Assembly (NCBI GenBank): GCA_019096155.1
Contig: JAHCVI010000003.1
Location: 4,154,001 to 4,218,000, forward strand
Source: Staphylotrichum longicolle
Taxonomy: Eukaryota; Ascomycota; Sordariomycetes; Sordariales; Chaetomiaceae
Length of the DNA: 64,000 nt
Direction of reading: 5' to 3'
Of the stretch, positions 11,381 through 21,922 are shown piece by piece. The translations under genes were made by a program, and so were the position numbers. A model generated the notes under the pieces. That model was not told the origin of the DNA, made no database searches, and saw nothing but the letters and a program-made list of their open reading frames with translations. Each line of letters starts with the position of its first letter. Positions within the stretch are counted from its first letter, which is position 1.

Positions 11381-11485
11381 CGATCCACCCAGGGGTCGAA
11401 CCTGGAACCTCCTGATTACTCGATCCGCTCCGAATGCTCGGAGGAGGAATCGTAGTCAGACGCTCTGCCATTGAGCCAGCGGACC
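11381..11485 (-). tRNA. tRNA-Arg (ACG) with a 33-base intron
   Basis: All arms fold. Acceptor GGTCCGC pairs with GTGGATC. The D arm is GCTC..GAGC, the anticodon stem TCTGA/TCAGG, and the T arm CCAGG-TTCGACC-CCTGG. The loop CTACGA gives anticodon ACG. The intron sits one base 3' of the anticodon (11417-11449), the canonical position. Mature length is 72. Confidence 0.9.
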
Positions 11486-11903
11486 TTGTTGAAAACGGGT
11501 GGTGGAAATTTGGGTGAAGAGTTTGCAAGTGAGGGTGGGATCTGTGGGGCCGGTCAGGGGTGGTCGCAAATGCCGCCATGAGTGGAACGAGTCATGACCT
11601 GCTTGACGGCCTCCGTTGCAATGTTATGTTGCCAGGAGATCAGTGTTTGTGATGGAAACTGTACCGAATGATTCGAACTTGGCGTGTTCTCTGCTGGGCA
11701 TAGCATCTTGGTTCCGAGGTGAAGTAAAATCCAGAATCAACGCAGGTAGTCTACGCGTGACATCGCATCCAACCCAGTGGCACTGATGCCAACCCTTCCT
11801 TCTAAGAAACAAATCTACAAGCTCGCCGGATGCGCGCCAAAGTGATCTAAACCTATACGCCAAACCATGCAAAAAAGAGCTCTAAACCAGAAACAAACTG
11901 TCA
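11486..11903. other. Intergenic region
   Basis: 3' flank of PAN6 (leftward) and 5' flank of the tRNA. Nothing else recognised. Confidence 0.5.
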
Positions 11904-13157
11904 TCACTGTTCAACGGGCTGCAGGATGATGTTGTCAATCAACCTGACCGCTGGGCCGCCACTGTGACCAAGGTCCTCTCCCTCCTGCGGAGCCTCGACG
12001 GGAAGCATCTTGACTGCACCGCTGAGAATGCCTCCCTTGGCCGGATCGACGACTTGCAGCTCCTCCATCGTGTCGGGGTCGGCAAGCGAGATGTAGTCGA
12101 CCTCAAATTGCACCCTCTTCTCCGGACCGAGAGCCATCTGCTTCGCCAGCGCGTCATTGACGGACTTCTCTGCCGCACCCAACACCGAACTCCGGTCTCT
12201 CTCACCACTCTTGTAGGCCTCCTCGGCGGCTCTCAGAGCCTGGTACAGCACAGTAGCCACCGCCCTCCGCCTCTCCCCCAGGTACACATTCCTCGAGCTC
12301 AGCGCGAGCCCATCCTCGGCGCGGGTCGTCGGGCCCACGACCACCTCGATCGGCAGCATAAAGTCCCTGACCAGCCTCCGGATGACGACCGTCTGCTGCA
12401 CGTCCTTCTGCCCAAAGTACACCCGCTCCGGCTGCACAATGTTGAACAGCTTCATGCACACCGTCGCGACGCCGCGGAAGAAGGTCGGCCGCGTCTTGCC
12501 CTCCAGCACCTCCCCGACGGGCGTAATGGTCACAAAGCTCCCCTTGCTGTCACCCTCCTGCCCCGGGAACCCGCCCGGGTACATCTCGGCGGTGGTGGGC
12601 GCGAACACGGCGCTGATCCGCCCGAGGTTCTCCCCGTCGTCGGCCAGCTCGCGGTCCAGCCTCACCAGCTCGGCCACGTCGGCGTCCCACGTGACGGGGT
12701 ACGAGGCCAGGTCCTCGCGCACGCCGAACTGGGCCGGGTTGACGTAGACGGACACGACGACGTGGTGGTTCTCGCGGGCGGCGGCGCGGATGAGCGAGAG
12801 GTGGCCCGCGTGCAGGGCGCCCATGGTGGGCACCAGGGCGACGGACCGCTGGTCGAGGGTGTGCGGGCGGCGCCAGCGGCGGAGGGCCTCGACGGTGCGG
12901 AGGACGCGGATGGAGGAGGAGGGGAGCTTTTCGAGGCCGCCCCGGGACGGGGAGGAGGAGGAGGAGGAGGAGGAGGAGGAGCAAGCGCGGGACGCCATTG
13001 TGCGAACGGATGGGGTTCGGACGAGGATTTGTTGGGCGTGCGGGGGAGGTTGGGTGGAGGAGAGAGCGAGGGACTGCCGGATCAGGAGAGCACGCGACCG
13101 GACGAGAGCGATGGCGGGGCGGGCAGCGTGCCGGAGGAGGGGCAGCGTCGGCTGCAT
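11904..13157 (-). CDS. PAN6: Pantoate--beta-alanine ligase (pantothenate synthetase)
   Basis: Condenses pantoate and beta-alanine with ATP to make pantothenate, the coenzyme A precursor. Single exon, 417 residues. A basic, Ser/Arg-rich N-terminus of about 75 residues suggests mitochondrial targeting and contains a poly-Ser run from (GGA)n. An internal Met (MASRACSS) could start a cytosolic form. PanC motifs: VALVPTMGALHAGHLSLI (ATP-binding HIGH-like), VVVSVYVNPAQFG, YPVTWDADV, FAPTTAEMYPGG, RPTFFRGVATV, FGQKDVQQ, LALSSRNVYL. Two short inserts lengthen it relative to bacterial PanC. The long antisense frame here is a shadow. Confidence 0.95.
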   Translation of the reverse strand: MQPTLPLLRHAARPAIALVRSRALLIRQSLALSSTQPPPHAQQILVRTPSVRTMASRACSSSSSSSSSSPSRGGLEKLPSSSIRVLRTVEALRRWRRPHTLDQRSVALVPTMGALHAGHLSLIRAAARENHHVVVSVYVNPAQFGVREDLASYPVTWDADVAELVRLDRELADDGENLGRISAVFAPTTAEMYPGGFPGQEGDSKGSFVTITPVGEVLEGKTRPTFFRGVATVCMKLFNIVQPERVYFGQKDVQQTVVIRRLVRDFMLPIEVVVGPTTRAEDGLALSSRNVYLGERRRAVATVLYQALRAAEEAYKSGERDRSSVLGAAEKSVNDALAKQMALGPEKRVQFEVDYISLADPDTMEELQVVDPAKGGILSGAVKMLPVEAPQEGEDLGHSGGPAVRLIDNIILQPVEQ

Positions 13158-13613
13158 CGGGATGGCGGCAGGTGCGCGAGGTGGTTGTCTCTACCAAGAT
13201 TGAAAGAAAGTAGAATCGCAGGAAGAGTGGAATCACATAGCCACAGTCGCCGGCGCAATTGGGGCTGGATTTATAACGAGGGCATCCTGTGATGGTTTCT
13301 GCAGCGGAGTTTTGAGGACGGCTTGATGCCATGTCCAGGGTCGTCTCCAAAACTTTGACAGGGGCATCAGCCGAGACGGACCGGGGTTTTTGCAGGGGTA
13401 AGATCTAATCTCGAGAGTGGGTCTTCGCTCTGGGCCTTCCATCATTCCATCTCTGGATGCTTGCACTCAGCAACTTGGTAAGGTTTGGTCATGTTATGAG
13501 ATCGGACGGGCCTGCAAAAAATGTCACACTTAGGATCTACCAAACAGCTACTCATCAAGGGGTAAAAAACGAGTGAAAGAAGAGAACCAATGCCAACACT
13601 CCCCGGAGCAACA
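13158..13613. promoter_or_regulatory. PAN6 upstream region
   Basis: 456 bases between the PAN6 start and the stop of the S10 peptidase, both leftward. It must hold the PAN6 promoter; no specific site identified. Confidence 0.45.
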
Positions 13614-15499
13614 CTAGCCCCGATGCCACTTGTGTACAGTCCCATTCACATGCCCGCCGCCACCTTGCTCTCCCCCATTCCCACCCCCAATCTCCCCTCC
13701 AGTCTCACCATCACCCCCGCTCCCCTCCCCGACCTCCACCGTCCCGGCCCCAAACTCCCCCCCCGGCGCCGGCGCACCCCCCATATCAACCGTAAACCCC
13801 TCGGTGCTCTCAAACCCCTCCACCCGCCCCAGCAACACCTCCACCATGCGGAACGCCACCGCCGGCTGATCCATGGCCAGCAAATGCCCCGCCATGGCCG
13901 CCCCGAACCACGTCAGGCCCCGCTCGCTGTGGCTCGACCCGACCACCCCGGCGCCCGTCGCGACGGCGGCGCCGGGCAACGCCCCGTTGTCGTGGAACGG
14001 CACGAACAGCGGCTCTTCGGGCTTGGCCTGGAACCCCATCGCGCCCTGCCACGTCAGGTTCTGGATGGTGAGCAGCGTCGCCTCGGGCAGGACGAGGAAG
14101 TCGCGCGAGCCGTGGCCGAGGATGACGTTGCCCGTGCGCTCGATGATGCCTGGCAGGACGGGCTGGCTGCCCGGTCCCGAGTTGAGGGACTGGTCGATGT
14201 TGTTGGTGAAGACCGGGTTGACGGCAGGGTTCTGGCAGAAGGTCCAGGTCACGTTGGGGGGCGCGTTGAGGGCGGATTTGACGGTGGGGAGGTCGAAGTA
14301 AGGGACCGGGAAGGAGGGTGGGAGGGTGAATGTGCCGCCGGCGAAACCAATGGGGTCTGGGGAAATGGGTTAGCTGGTTGGTGTTGTGGGTGATGGAAGA
14401 GAGCATGAGTGCTTACCGAACAGGATCGGGCAGTGCGACGTGACGTCAAAGGCATTGAGGCATGGGTTGAGTTCTTTTGCGGCGAGGAAGACGGCGATGT
14501 ACAGCGCGCATTCCGGCTTGGCGAGGCCTGTAAGGGGGTCCTCGCCTGGGAGGATGGACGGCTGCGGTCCTGCTGGCGGAAAGACGAGGAACTCGTCGAG
14601 GTACGCCGTGTACCCGCACTGCTCGTCGATGGCCTTGATGCCGGCCATGAACGTGTCGTTGAAGGGGAGGGCGGTCTGCCATTTGTTGACGAAGCTGGCG
14701 ACCGGGATGTCCTCGGTGAGCGGGATCTTGGAATACAGGCCGTCCCACACGGCCATGCCCGAGACGTTGAAGTACTCCTTGTCGTTCTGGTCGAGCATGG
14801 CGCTCGAAATGAAGGGCGCGTACATGCCCCCGTATGAGGAGCCCGTCACGTACACCGTGTACCCTTGGAGAGCGAACGTGTCGACAAAGTTCTTCCACCA
14901 CCCGAGGAATTGCTGGGCCACGTCCTCCTCACTTGCCGCGGTGGGAATGCCCTGCGAGAATCCGGTGCCGACCGGCTGGTCGATCCAGACGACGTTCGTG
15001 AGACGGTGCCAGCTCCAGTTGTTCTGAATGGGCTCCAAGGTCCCCGGCGGCCACGACAGCGGGCCATTCTGCTGGAGCAGTTCACCAATTGAGGAGCATC
15101 CTGGACCCCCGGTAAGGTAGATCAAGATTTCCTTGTTCTGCTGCGCAACCGGATTCGTCGAAGGGAAGAACCAAAAGTACAGCTCGCTGCTGGTGTCGTT
15201 TCCTATCGGGAGCAATCCAGCATACGACTCGCCCACGTCAAAGTCGACGAGGGGGATGCCCGTGCCGTTGACGGCAAAACCTGAGCATGTTAGCCGTGTT
15301 TGTGTAAGTGAATTTCACTGCTCAACTCACCCTTTGAACGCTCATTGAGGAAGAGCGGCTGGACCTGGGGTTGGGTCTGGTTGATGGCCGTCTGGTTGCT
15401 AAACGAGCGGCCCTTGACACATGTCGAGCAATGGCGTTGAGAGTATCCCAACGCAGGGACGGCGAACGCCGGAATGAGTGACGCAAGAGTCCAACGCAT
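13614..15499 (-). CDS. Secreted serine carboxypeptidase, S10 family
   Basis: Removes C-terminal residues from peptides, probably outside the cell or in the vacuole. Exons (minus): 15331-15499, 14417-15280, 13614-14356; 591 residues. Introns of 50 bases (GTGAGT, CTAAC) and 60 bases (GTAAGC, CTAAC) are phase 1. A signal peptide is clear (MRWTLASLIPAFAVPALG). The oxyanion block is LTGGPGCSSIGE; the nucleophile block reads GSSYGGMY near residue 203, where most relatives have GESYAG. VILGHGSRDFLVL and AGHLLAMDQP likely carry the catalytic Asp and His. The last 60 residues are Gly/Glu-rich (GGDGETGGEIGGGNGG) with no GPI-type hydrophobic tail. Many NxS/T sites fit a secreted protein. Confidence 0.9.
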
Positions 15500-16464
15500 C
15501 GTGGAAGTAGTGTAAATGAAAGGCCGGGAAGGAGATACGACCGTCTCTCAATGGTACCAGACAGCGCCGCAACTTCCCTCGTCTTCTTCACCTTCGCTAG
15601 AGCGATATTAAGGACATACAACGAACGGCTGATGCTCTCGAAGCACTGTTGAAAGGAACGCTGCCTTGTTGATATATTGCTGGTTTGGGTTGTCCTTCAG
15701 CTCGGACCCGGGCGAGTCAGGAGTGCCCCTGGCCTGGTGGCAAGGTGTTTTCAAGGTCGTCGCTGCTGGCAAATCCGGGGAGTCAGGAACGAAAGTGGAC
15801 TTGGATTCCCTGAGACGCAGACTCTACTATCAAACGATGCCCGCACTCAAACCAGACAGCGGCCTTATATTCTTGCAACATGGAGGCGAACGTGTGAACG
15901 AGATTCCAACATCGAGCCGTGTTCTCGACTCCCCGGCTCCAGGGTTGCCATTCTCCATCATGGAATTCGCCCGCACAATAGCAAGAGCAAACGACTCGAG
16001 AATGGGTGCGGGGACAGGAGAAAGAGCAGCCGCAGGGGTGGACAACACGAGAGAGGCTGGACTGGCAACTGCTGCTTTTCTTGTTGTCGGTGGACTTCCG
16101 AGGTCTTTGAAGTTGCACTTCAGAGACGTGATTGACACATGACAAACAACAGGGCCATGAGGCTAAAAATGTCGTCCTGCAGGCGGCAGCAAGTGTCTGC
16201 GATGCTGGGCTTTGTGCATGCATCGCTAACTGACAGCTGGCACAGGGGTCTTTCCTGGTTTGCTGACGTCTTGTCAAAATGGAAGGTGCTTCGAAGGTCG
16301 CCTCCGACAACAAAGATCTGCCCCTGCACAACCTTCCGTCCCATCTTGTGAAGAAACGTTGTGTTCAGACTGTGTTTCACAGACTTCAAAACGAAACATC
16401 CTGGGGCCGTGGACCCATGTCAACGGGAAAAAACGGATCCAGAGGTGGAAACAGCAAAAGTTAG
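15500..16464. other. Intergenic region, S10 promoter
   Basis: Upstream of the peptidase. Cys-rich minus-strand frames here have no domain order and are likely chance. Confidence 0.5.
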
Positions 16465-16554
16465 TGACAAGAGTGGGATTCGAACCCACGCCCTTTCGGA
16501 CTGCGAATCGGGAGAACCTGAACACAGCGCCTTAGACCGCTCGGCCATCTTGCC
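16465..16554 (-). tRNA. tRNA-Leu (CAG) with a short intron
   Basis: Acceptor GGCAAGA pairs with TCTTGTC. T arm is GTGGG-TTCGAAT-CCCAC, and a class II variable arm is present. Stem CTGTG pairs with CGCAG, giving loop TTCAGG (anticodon CAG) and an intron of about 10 bases. Exact intron ends are uncertain. Confidence 0.85.
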
Positions 16555-16909
16555 TTGCTTGTTGTTGAAGACCGAAGCGAACGCAGGGCTCAGGTACGGC
16601 GTGGCAACGCCCGCCATGACCCATCCCTTCCTCTCCAAATCCCTCTTCCCTCATCACCTCCATGGTCCAAAAACACGCCCTGCCCACCTAGCACGACATC
16701 CGGCTAACCTCAATGCTTCTCAAGTCACGAAAAAGTCGTCACTTGGCCATTTCTCGATTCCAATCTCCCACGGTCGTCCGTCTCTCATGCCTTCTCCCCA
16801 TTTTCGCCCTTGCGATCCACACCACCGCCCGGAGTCCTAAGCCCTGGGATGGATCCACCGCAGCTTGCCATTTCAGCCAAATCCCCCACAACCAATGTCT
16901 CCATGGTAG
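16555..16909. other. Spacer between two tRNA genes
   Basis: Nothing recognised. Confidence 0.5.
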
Positions 16910-16990
16910 GGCAACGTGCCAGAGTGGTTAATGGGTACGCCTCGAAAGCGTATGGCTTCGGCCGCAGCGGTTCGAATCCGCTCGTTGTCG
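16910..16990 (+). tRNA. tRNA-Ser (CGA), copy 1
   Basis: Acceptor GGCAACG/CGTTGTC, anticodon stem TACGC/GCGTA with loop CTCGAAA, long variable arm, T arm AGCGG-TTCGAAT-CCGCT. No intron. Identical over 81 bases to the copy at 20270-20350. Confidence 0.93.
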
Positions 16991-17716
16991 CTTCTCACAT
17001 CCTCATCTTTTTACTCTGTCTTCTCTCGTGATGAAGCGTTAGTGGTATCCAACTTTTTGCCTGCCAGAGGAGCCCTAGAGCATTCTCAAGTCAAGATTCA
17101 GGGTATGTAAACCTTGAGAACGGCCAGCGTAAGTTCCCAAATCGTGAGGAGGAGGGAGTCAAGGAAAGGGCGAGTGCCTTGCTTGAACAATGTCTATTTG
17201 TATCCATGAACCGCTAGCGAGCTACCCGAGCATTAAGAAAACCAGCACTGCCAACAGCGAACGGACTGGCGCCCGAACCGATCGCCAAGCTAACTCAGAA
17301 GAATGTCTGTTCTTCGAGAGTTACCAGCCCCTCGCCCCTCCATTTCGCGCCTACAGAGAGACACGTCAGCTCCAACCCAAGCACCTTCTCAGACAAGAAC
17401 TAGCAGCCATGTTTCCCACCTCCCCCAGCCGTCTTCCCCAACACCATCACCCAAAAGCCGAGCTCAACACAGGCGTCCAACCCCCAAACCGTCCCCCATG
17501 GCTCCCCAACGTCGACCGCCCCCGCCCCAGCGCCCAGTCCAGCAACCCGCCCCGACCCCGACCCTGATCCCCAATCTTGACACTCCCAACCTCATCCTTG
17601 CCACTGCTCCCCCAATCCTCGCGTCGTCGGAGGGCCCCATCTCTCTCGCCCCCGCTCCTCCCCTCCCTCCCCTCATCACCACCCTCACCCGCACTCACCT
17701 TACAGGCCCGGCAGCA
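16991..17716. other. Proline-codon-rich region with competing open frames
   Basis: C-rich from about 17330. Several plus-strand frames stay open here (e.g. from ATG 17303, Pro/Thr/Ser-rich), but none has a recognisable domain, and base composition alone keeps frames open. It could be the 3' part or 3' flank of the leftward gene ending at 17717, or an unrelated plus-strand gene. Unresolved. Confidence 0.3.
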
Positions 17717-18403
17717 CTACTTATCAGTGGGACGACGAGAGCTCGAAGACGCCAACGGCGAAGTGGGAGGGGAGGAAGTATGCGAGGACTGCGGGTTCGG
17801 CCCGCCGTGGGGCAGCGAGGGGTACGAGATCTTGGGGCGGCCACGCTTTTTGTGATGGTGGTGGTGACGTTGGTGAGGCCGCTGGTGTGGATGGCGGGAC
17901 GACGACGGGGAGCCGTCGTCGTCTGGTACTTGGCTCGATGAGGCGATGGCGGTGCCGCCGGTACCGGTACCTGTACCGGCCACGCGTGACAGGGGGATAT
18001 GAGTCCGTGGTGAGGGCGGGGAGGTCGGCGATTGGTAGAGGCGTTGCTGTTGCTGGCGGGAGAGCGGGGCTGGGAGTGTGATTTTCGGGGGCGCCTTGGA
18101 GCGGTACGAGTTTGAGGGCCCTGCTTGGGAGGACAGGGCGGAGGGGGCGAGAGATATGCCTGGGGGGAGGCAGTCTGGTTCGCGGGCCCCGGCGAGGTGG
18201 TCTTCGAGATGGGAGGCTGGAAAGTAGTAAGTTGGCTGGTTTGGTCTCAGCTGCACAACGGGTGGTCGGTTATTGGGCGCGGTGGCGTGGACGATTGGCG
18301 GGAGAGGCTCAGGGGGTTGAAGAGCTCGATCTGGCGAGGGGGATCGGCGCCAAAAGTGCTCGCGAACTCTCCGGAGCCGTCGGCGCCATTTTCCCGTGCC
18401 CAT
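17717..18403 (-). CDS. Hypothetical low-complexity protein with AT-hook-like motif
   Basis: ATG 18401-18403 opens a 228-codon frame. The start MGTGKWRRRLRRVREHFWRR is strongly basic. The rest is Ser/Pro-rich and disordered, with a His run followed by KKRGRPKISYP, which has the GRP core of an AT-hook (minor-groove DNA binding). No known family recognised. A strong GTGAGT donor on the same strand just after the stop (about 17697) hints that the true 3' end may be spliced differently. Open frames on the other strand through the same GC-rich DNA make the call weak. Confidence 0.4.
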   Translation of the reverse strand: MGTGKWRRRLRRVREHFWRRSPSPDRALQPPEPLPPIVHATAPNNRPPVVQLRPNQPTYYFPASHLEDHLAGAREPDCLPPGISLAPSALSSQAGPSNSYRSKAPPKITLPAPLSRQQQQRLYQSPTSPPSPRTHIPLSRVAGTGTGTGGTAIASSSQVPDDDGSPSSSRHPHQRPHQRHHHHHKKRGRPKISYPSLPHGGPNPQSSHTSSPPTSPLASSSSRRPTDK

Positions 18404-19125
18404 CTTCGAGAAGCTGAAGCGAGAGTGATGGTGCCACTGCTGTCTAGCAACTGTCGTCTTTGGGAGTACGTTTGGAGGGGTTAAGAGTCCCTCTGACGCC
18501 CGTTTGATGCCGGCAAGATTAATAAAACGAATGTAAAGTCTGTCGATCCAGAACAAGCGAGTGACTGAAGCTGTGAGCTACCTTTGGTGATTGGAGATGC
18601 GAGAGATTAACAGCGGCAAAATGGGAATGTAGATCAACCTAGCTGGACTCATCCTGCCTTCCGGTCTCGCGAACTGCCACGTCCTCAGCGGGATTGATGC
18701 CAAGGAAGGAGAGGATCGGTAGTGGCCTAGAAACCGACATCGATTTGGGCCTTCCGATAGCTTTGGTTCCGTATCTTACTTTCCGCTCTTTCGAAATAGG
18801 TTCCGCATCGTGCGCAATCCAGGAGTGGAATATGCATGAACTCGGAGGACATTCAACGAAAATAACCAAGGAAACCTCGCACGGGAACGATGGTGACAGC
18901 CATTTGATACATGAGAATGAAGCTTTAAAAAACACCGAACTCCATTTGTTTCGTTAGATACAGTCTCTCGCCAAAAGTGGCCAGTGTCCATATTGCAAGT
19001 CTTTTGAGGGGAGAAAAGAAGCTGCGCAGCACACCTCTGTCACGCCCTCTTTCTCTCTGCTCATCCAAATCGAAAATCCCCTGTCTCCAAACATATCTGC
19101 GTCAAGAAGTGCCCAGCTTGCCAGC
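18404..19125. other. Intergenic region
   Basis: Upstream of the leftward hypothetical gene and downstream of ATG33. Nothing recognised. Confidence 0.45.
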
Positions 19126-19934
19126 TCAGAGCTCAACCACAACAGTCTGCCCATAAACAGGGGTCACCCCATCCCCCCAGATACCAACAACCGAGAGCAG
19201 GAAGCCCAGCCCGGCCAGCGCGCTCCTGACAATCTGCTTCTTGAGGAAAGCCTCGACATCAGCCCTCACCTCCTCGCCGTTCACGCTCCCCTCCTCGCGC
19301 CTCTCCTCGGCCTCCACCTCCTCTCCATTGCTCCCCTCGCTGTGCGCATCCGATCCGCCGCTGCCAAGCACCTCGTAGCTCGCCTCCATCCTCGCCTGCG
19401 CCGCGGCAGCGCGCTTCCCCCGCTCCCTCTGCTTGTATCCGTTCGCAGCCGCGATGACGGAAGGAGAAGGCTTCGAGCGGGCGGGGCCCAGGTTCAGCAG
19501 GTAGGGTGCAATGAAGTCGGAGGCAGCGAGCTGCGACGCGAGGACGAGGGTCGAGGCATAGAGAAGGTAGGGATGACGCAGCGGGCGCGGAGAGAGGAAG
19601 TAGGCGAGGGCAAAGGCAGAGGAGGAGAGGGTGGTGAGGGAGCTGAGATGGCGGGTCGCCGAGGTGGTGAGGGCGTCAAAGACGCGCGAGGCGGTGCCGG
19701 CGGAGTGGAGGGTCAAGAGGGCGGGGATGGTGAGAGAGGAGAGCGTGTAGGACAGGCCCTAGGCTTCCGTCAGCACTGCGATACGTTGAGAGGGTAATTG
19801 CACGATGAGGCAGTTTGGAATGACTGCATCACGCAACGCGGGGAACAGGTCCGCAGCGCAACCTGACGTACCGTCAGGACACCGAGCGACACGGTGCCGA
19901 CAAACTTAAGCACCGAAACGCCCCTCGCAGCCAT
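19126..19934 (-). CDS. ATG33: Autophagy-related protein 33 (mitophagy factor)
   Basis: ATG33 is a mitochondrial outer-membrane protein needed for selective mitophagy in yeast. Exon 1 (19872-19934) encodes MAARGVSVLKFVGTVSLG and three more residues. Exon 2 (19126-19758) continues GLSYTLSSLTIPALLTL; 231 residues in all. The intron is 113 bases and phase 0. Hydrophobic segments: exon 1 to early exon 2, LSSSAFALAYFLSP with HPYLLYASTLVLASQL, and a C-terminal SALAGLGFLLSVVGIW. The loop between them is acidic and disordered (GEEVEAEERREEGSVNGEE). N-terminus and topology match the Sordariomycete ATG33 proteins I know; assignment is by remembered similarity. Confidence 0.85.
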
Positions 19935-20269
19935 GGTTGCTATCGTCTGTCGTCACGACCGATGATTCGCGCAGGCGTTGAGAGAACAGTTATGGGAGGT
20001 GGATGTCAGATGCGTTGGGCTGGGGGAGTCCAAGAGCTGCAGCACATGGTTGACGATATGGCGTGGGGGAGAGGAGAAGAGAGGGGCCTCGGGAGCTTGG
20101 CGCTTCGGGAGCCAACCTGGGGGCGCCAAGCATGGGCCCATCACACTGCGTCATCATTAAGCGGGCGGCAGGGATGAGCCCTTGGTCCCCGAGTGAGCCC
20201 TAACCCCCTGCAGATTTCGACAACCCTATATCAGGGGTAAATTCAAAGTCGCAAAACATCCCTGTCAAA
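19935..20269. other. ATG33 upstream region
   Basis: 335 bases between the ATG33 start and tRNA-Ser copy 2. No site identified. Confidence 0.45.
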
Positions 20270-20350
20270 GGCAACGTGCCAGAGTGGTTAATGGGTACGC
20301 CTCGAAAGCGTATGGCTTCGGCCGCAGCGGTTCGAATCCGCTCGTTGTCG
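20270..20350 (+). tRNA. tRNA-Ser (CGA), copy 2
   Basis: Base-for-base identical to 16910-16990; flanks differ. A T-rich stretch follows, suitable for RNA polymerase III termination. Confidence 0.93.
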
Positions 20351-20751
20351 ATTACTTTTGCTGTTTCCTCCTTTTTCATCGTTGAGATTGTGCTGGGTTT
20401 GGGATGAAGGTGCGCGAACATTGTCACGCTGCAGTCCTGTCAGGCTGACTGCATTCTGCAGGGTCCATATTTGCGTGAAGAATGCAGTCTCAGCACGTAA
20501 AGCATGGGCTGAAGACGAGCGATAAGCTCAAGTGCTTCAGCTCTGGTTGCCGATGAAGAACCTCGCAGGGTTGAGTTTCTTAACCGCTTCATCAACCTTT
20601 GGGGTGAGGAAACAACAAATCCAGTGAGGGCAGCGTGAGGAAGAAAACCTGTCCCTTGCTCCTCGCTAGACGATAAACTGACACAAACTCCATCTTCACC
20701 ATCCCAGAGTAGCATCCAGACTTCTATCTATTCCCTGCCCAGTTAAACCGG
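20351..20751. other. Intergenic region
   Basis: 3' flank of TMA20. Nothing recognised. Confidence 0.45.
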
Positions 20752-21516
20752 CTACTCAATAGCCAACCTCCAAAGCCCATCGCCAAGATAATGCGCCTCC
20801 TCCATCACCGGCCCCTTCCCCTTCGCCTTGACCTCCTTGGTTCCCATCACCAACACCCCAACCGCAGCAGCCTCCTCCTTCCCCTCGGCCATAACCACAA
20901 CCGGCTCTCCCTTCTCCAGTTCCCTGCTCCAGTGCCCGTCCTCATCCGGCCCCTCATTCGGCACCTTCACCTCATCCTCATCATCCTCGTCCTCTTCATC
21001 CGCCTTCTTAACTTCCTCCTTCTTCCCACCAGCAGCAGCATCGCGATCCACCACAATCGGCAGCCGGCCACCGGCACTCGTCAGCCCGGGCGCCATGAGC
21101 GTCGCGCCGCTCAGCACGAAGCGGATCGCGCCGCGGTCGATGCGGATGGTGGGGAAGCACGCCGGGAAGCGGTGGACGAGGCGCAGGTGCGGGAGCAGCA
21201 CGCCATTGTTGTCCTGCTGGTAGACGATCGGGTTGTTGTCGATGACGTACAGCGAGACGCGGTCGGGCAGCTTGATCAGCTCGAGCGACGACTTCTTGGG
21301 GAGTACCTCGTCGATGTGCGGGGTCAGGAGCGGGTAGGTGGACAGGATCGAGTTGCGGATGGAGCGTTGGATCGAGGATTTGAGTTTTTGCTTCGGAGAG
21401 CCGTGGAGGCTGTTTGAGGAAAGAGAAAAGGAGGTTGATTAGCATGGGGTCGGGTTTGAAGAGGGGAGGGACTTGGAAAGGTTCGAGGGGCGGGGCGCAT
21501 ACTCCTTCTTGAACAT
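20752..21516 (-). CDS. TMA20: Translation machinery-associated protein 20 (MCT-1 type, PUA domain)
   Basis: Ribosome-associated factor; with Tma22 it resembles eIF2D and acts in recycling of 40S subunits. Exon 1 is only 14 bases (21503-21516, MFKK plus part of a codon). The intron is 21410-21502 and exon 2 is 20752-21409; 223 residues. The join reads MFKKDLHGSPKQKLKSSIQR, matching the conserved MCT-1 N-terminus, then STYPLLTPHIDEVLPKKS. The PUA domain has FPTIRIDRGAIRFVLSGATLMAPGL. A Lys/Glu/Asp-rich insert of about 40 residues (KKEEVKKADEEDEDDEDEV) interrupts the PUA domain and makes the protein longer than yeast Tma20. The C-terminus GDGLWRLAIE closes the fold. Confidence 0.92.
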
Positions 21517-21922
21517 GGTGGGTATATGACTGAGCAGTGTGCTGCTCTGGCGATATACTTATTGGGGTGGGAATGGGGTATGAGTGTCGCGGCGTTCCTG
21601 ATCGCTCGCGGTGGGATGGATGCTTAGGTTGCCCCGCGATTGTTTGCTCAATGGAGGGGAACCATGGTGGGGTGAGCGCCAAGCTTTTGGCGGGGCTTTG
21701 TCCGTCCCAGTGCAGCCCACAGTGTGTCATCAGCAGAGGGCCAAAGGACTCCTTGATGTCGATAAGGGTAAAGAAACTTGAGACTGTCGAATATCTCGAA
21801 CGTTGATTAAACTCGAAGGTTGGATTGTGGTATTATTTAAGCTACAAGCAGCTGAACGGACGGCTCTCCCTTCCGTTTCATAGACCCTGCTGGTCCCTCC
21901 CCTTCCTCGTCCTTCTCAAGTC
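21517..21922. other. Intergenic region
   Basis: TMA20 promoter and 3' flank of the I78 gene; no site identified. Confidence 0.45.

Noticed and set aside
11964..13292. 442-codon plus-strand frame over PAN6
   Set aside because: Shadow of a GC-rich coding strand; composition (Arg/Gly/His/Val) is typical of antisense reading.
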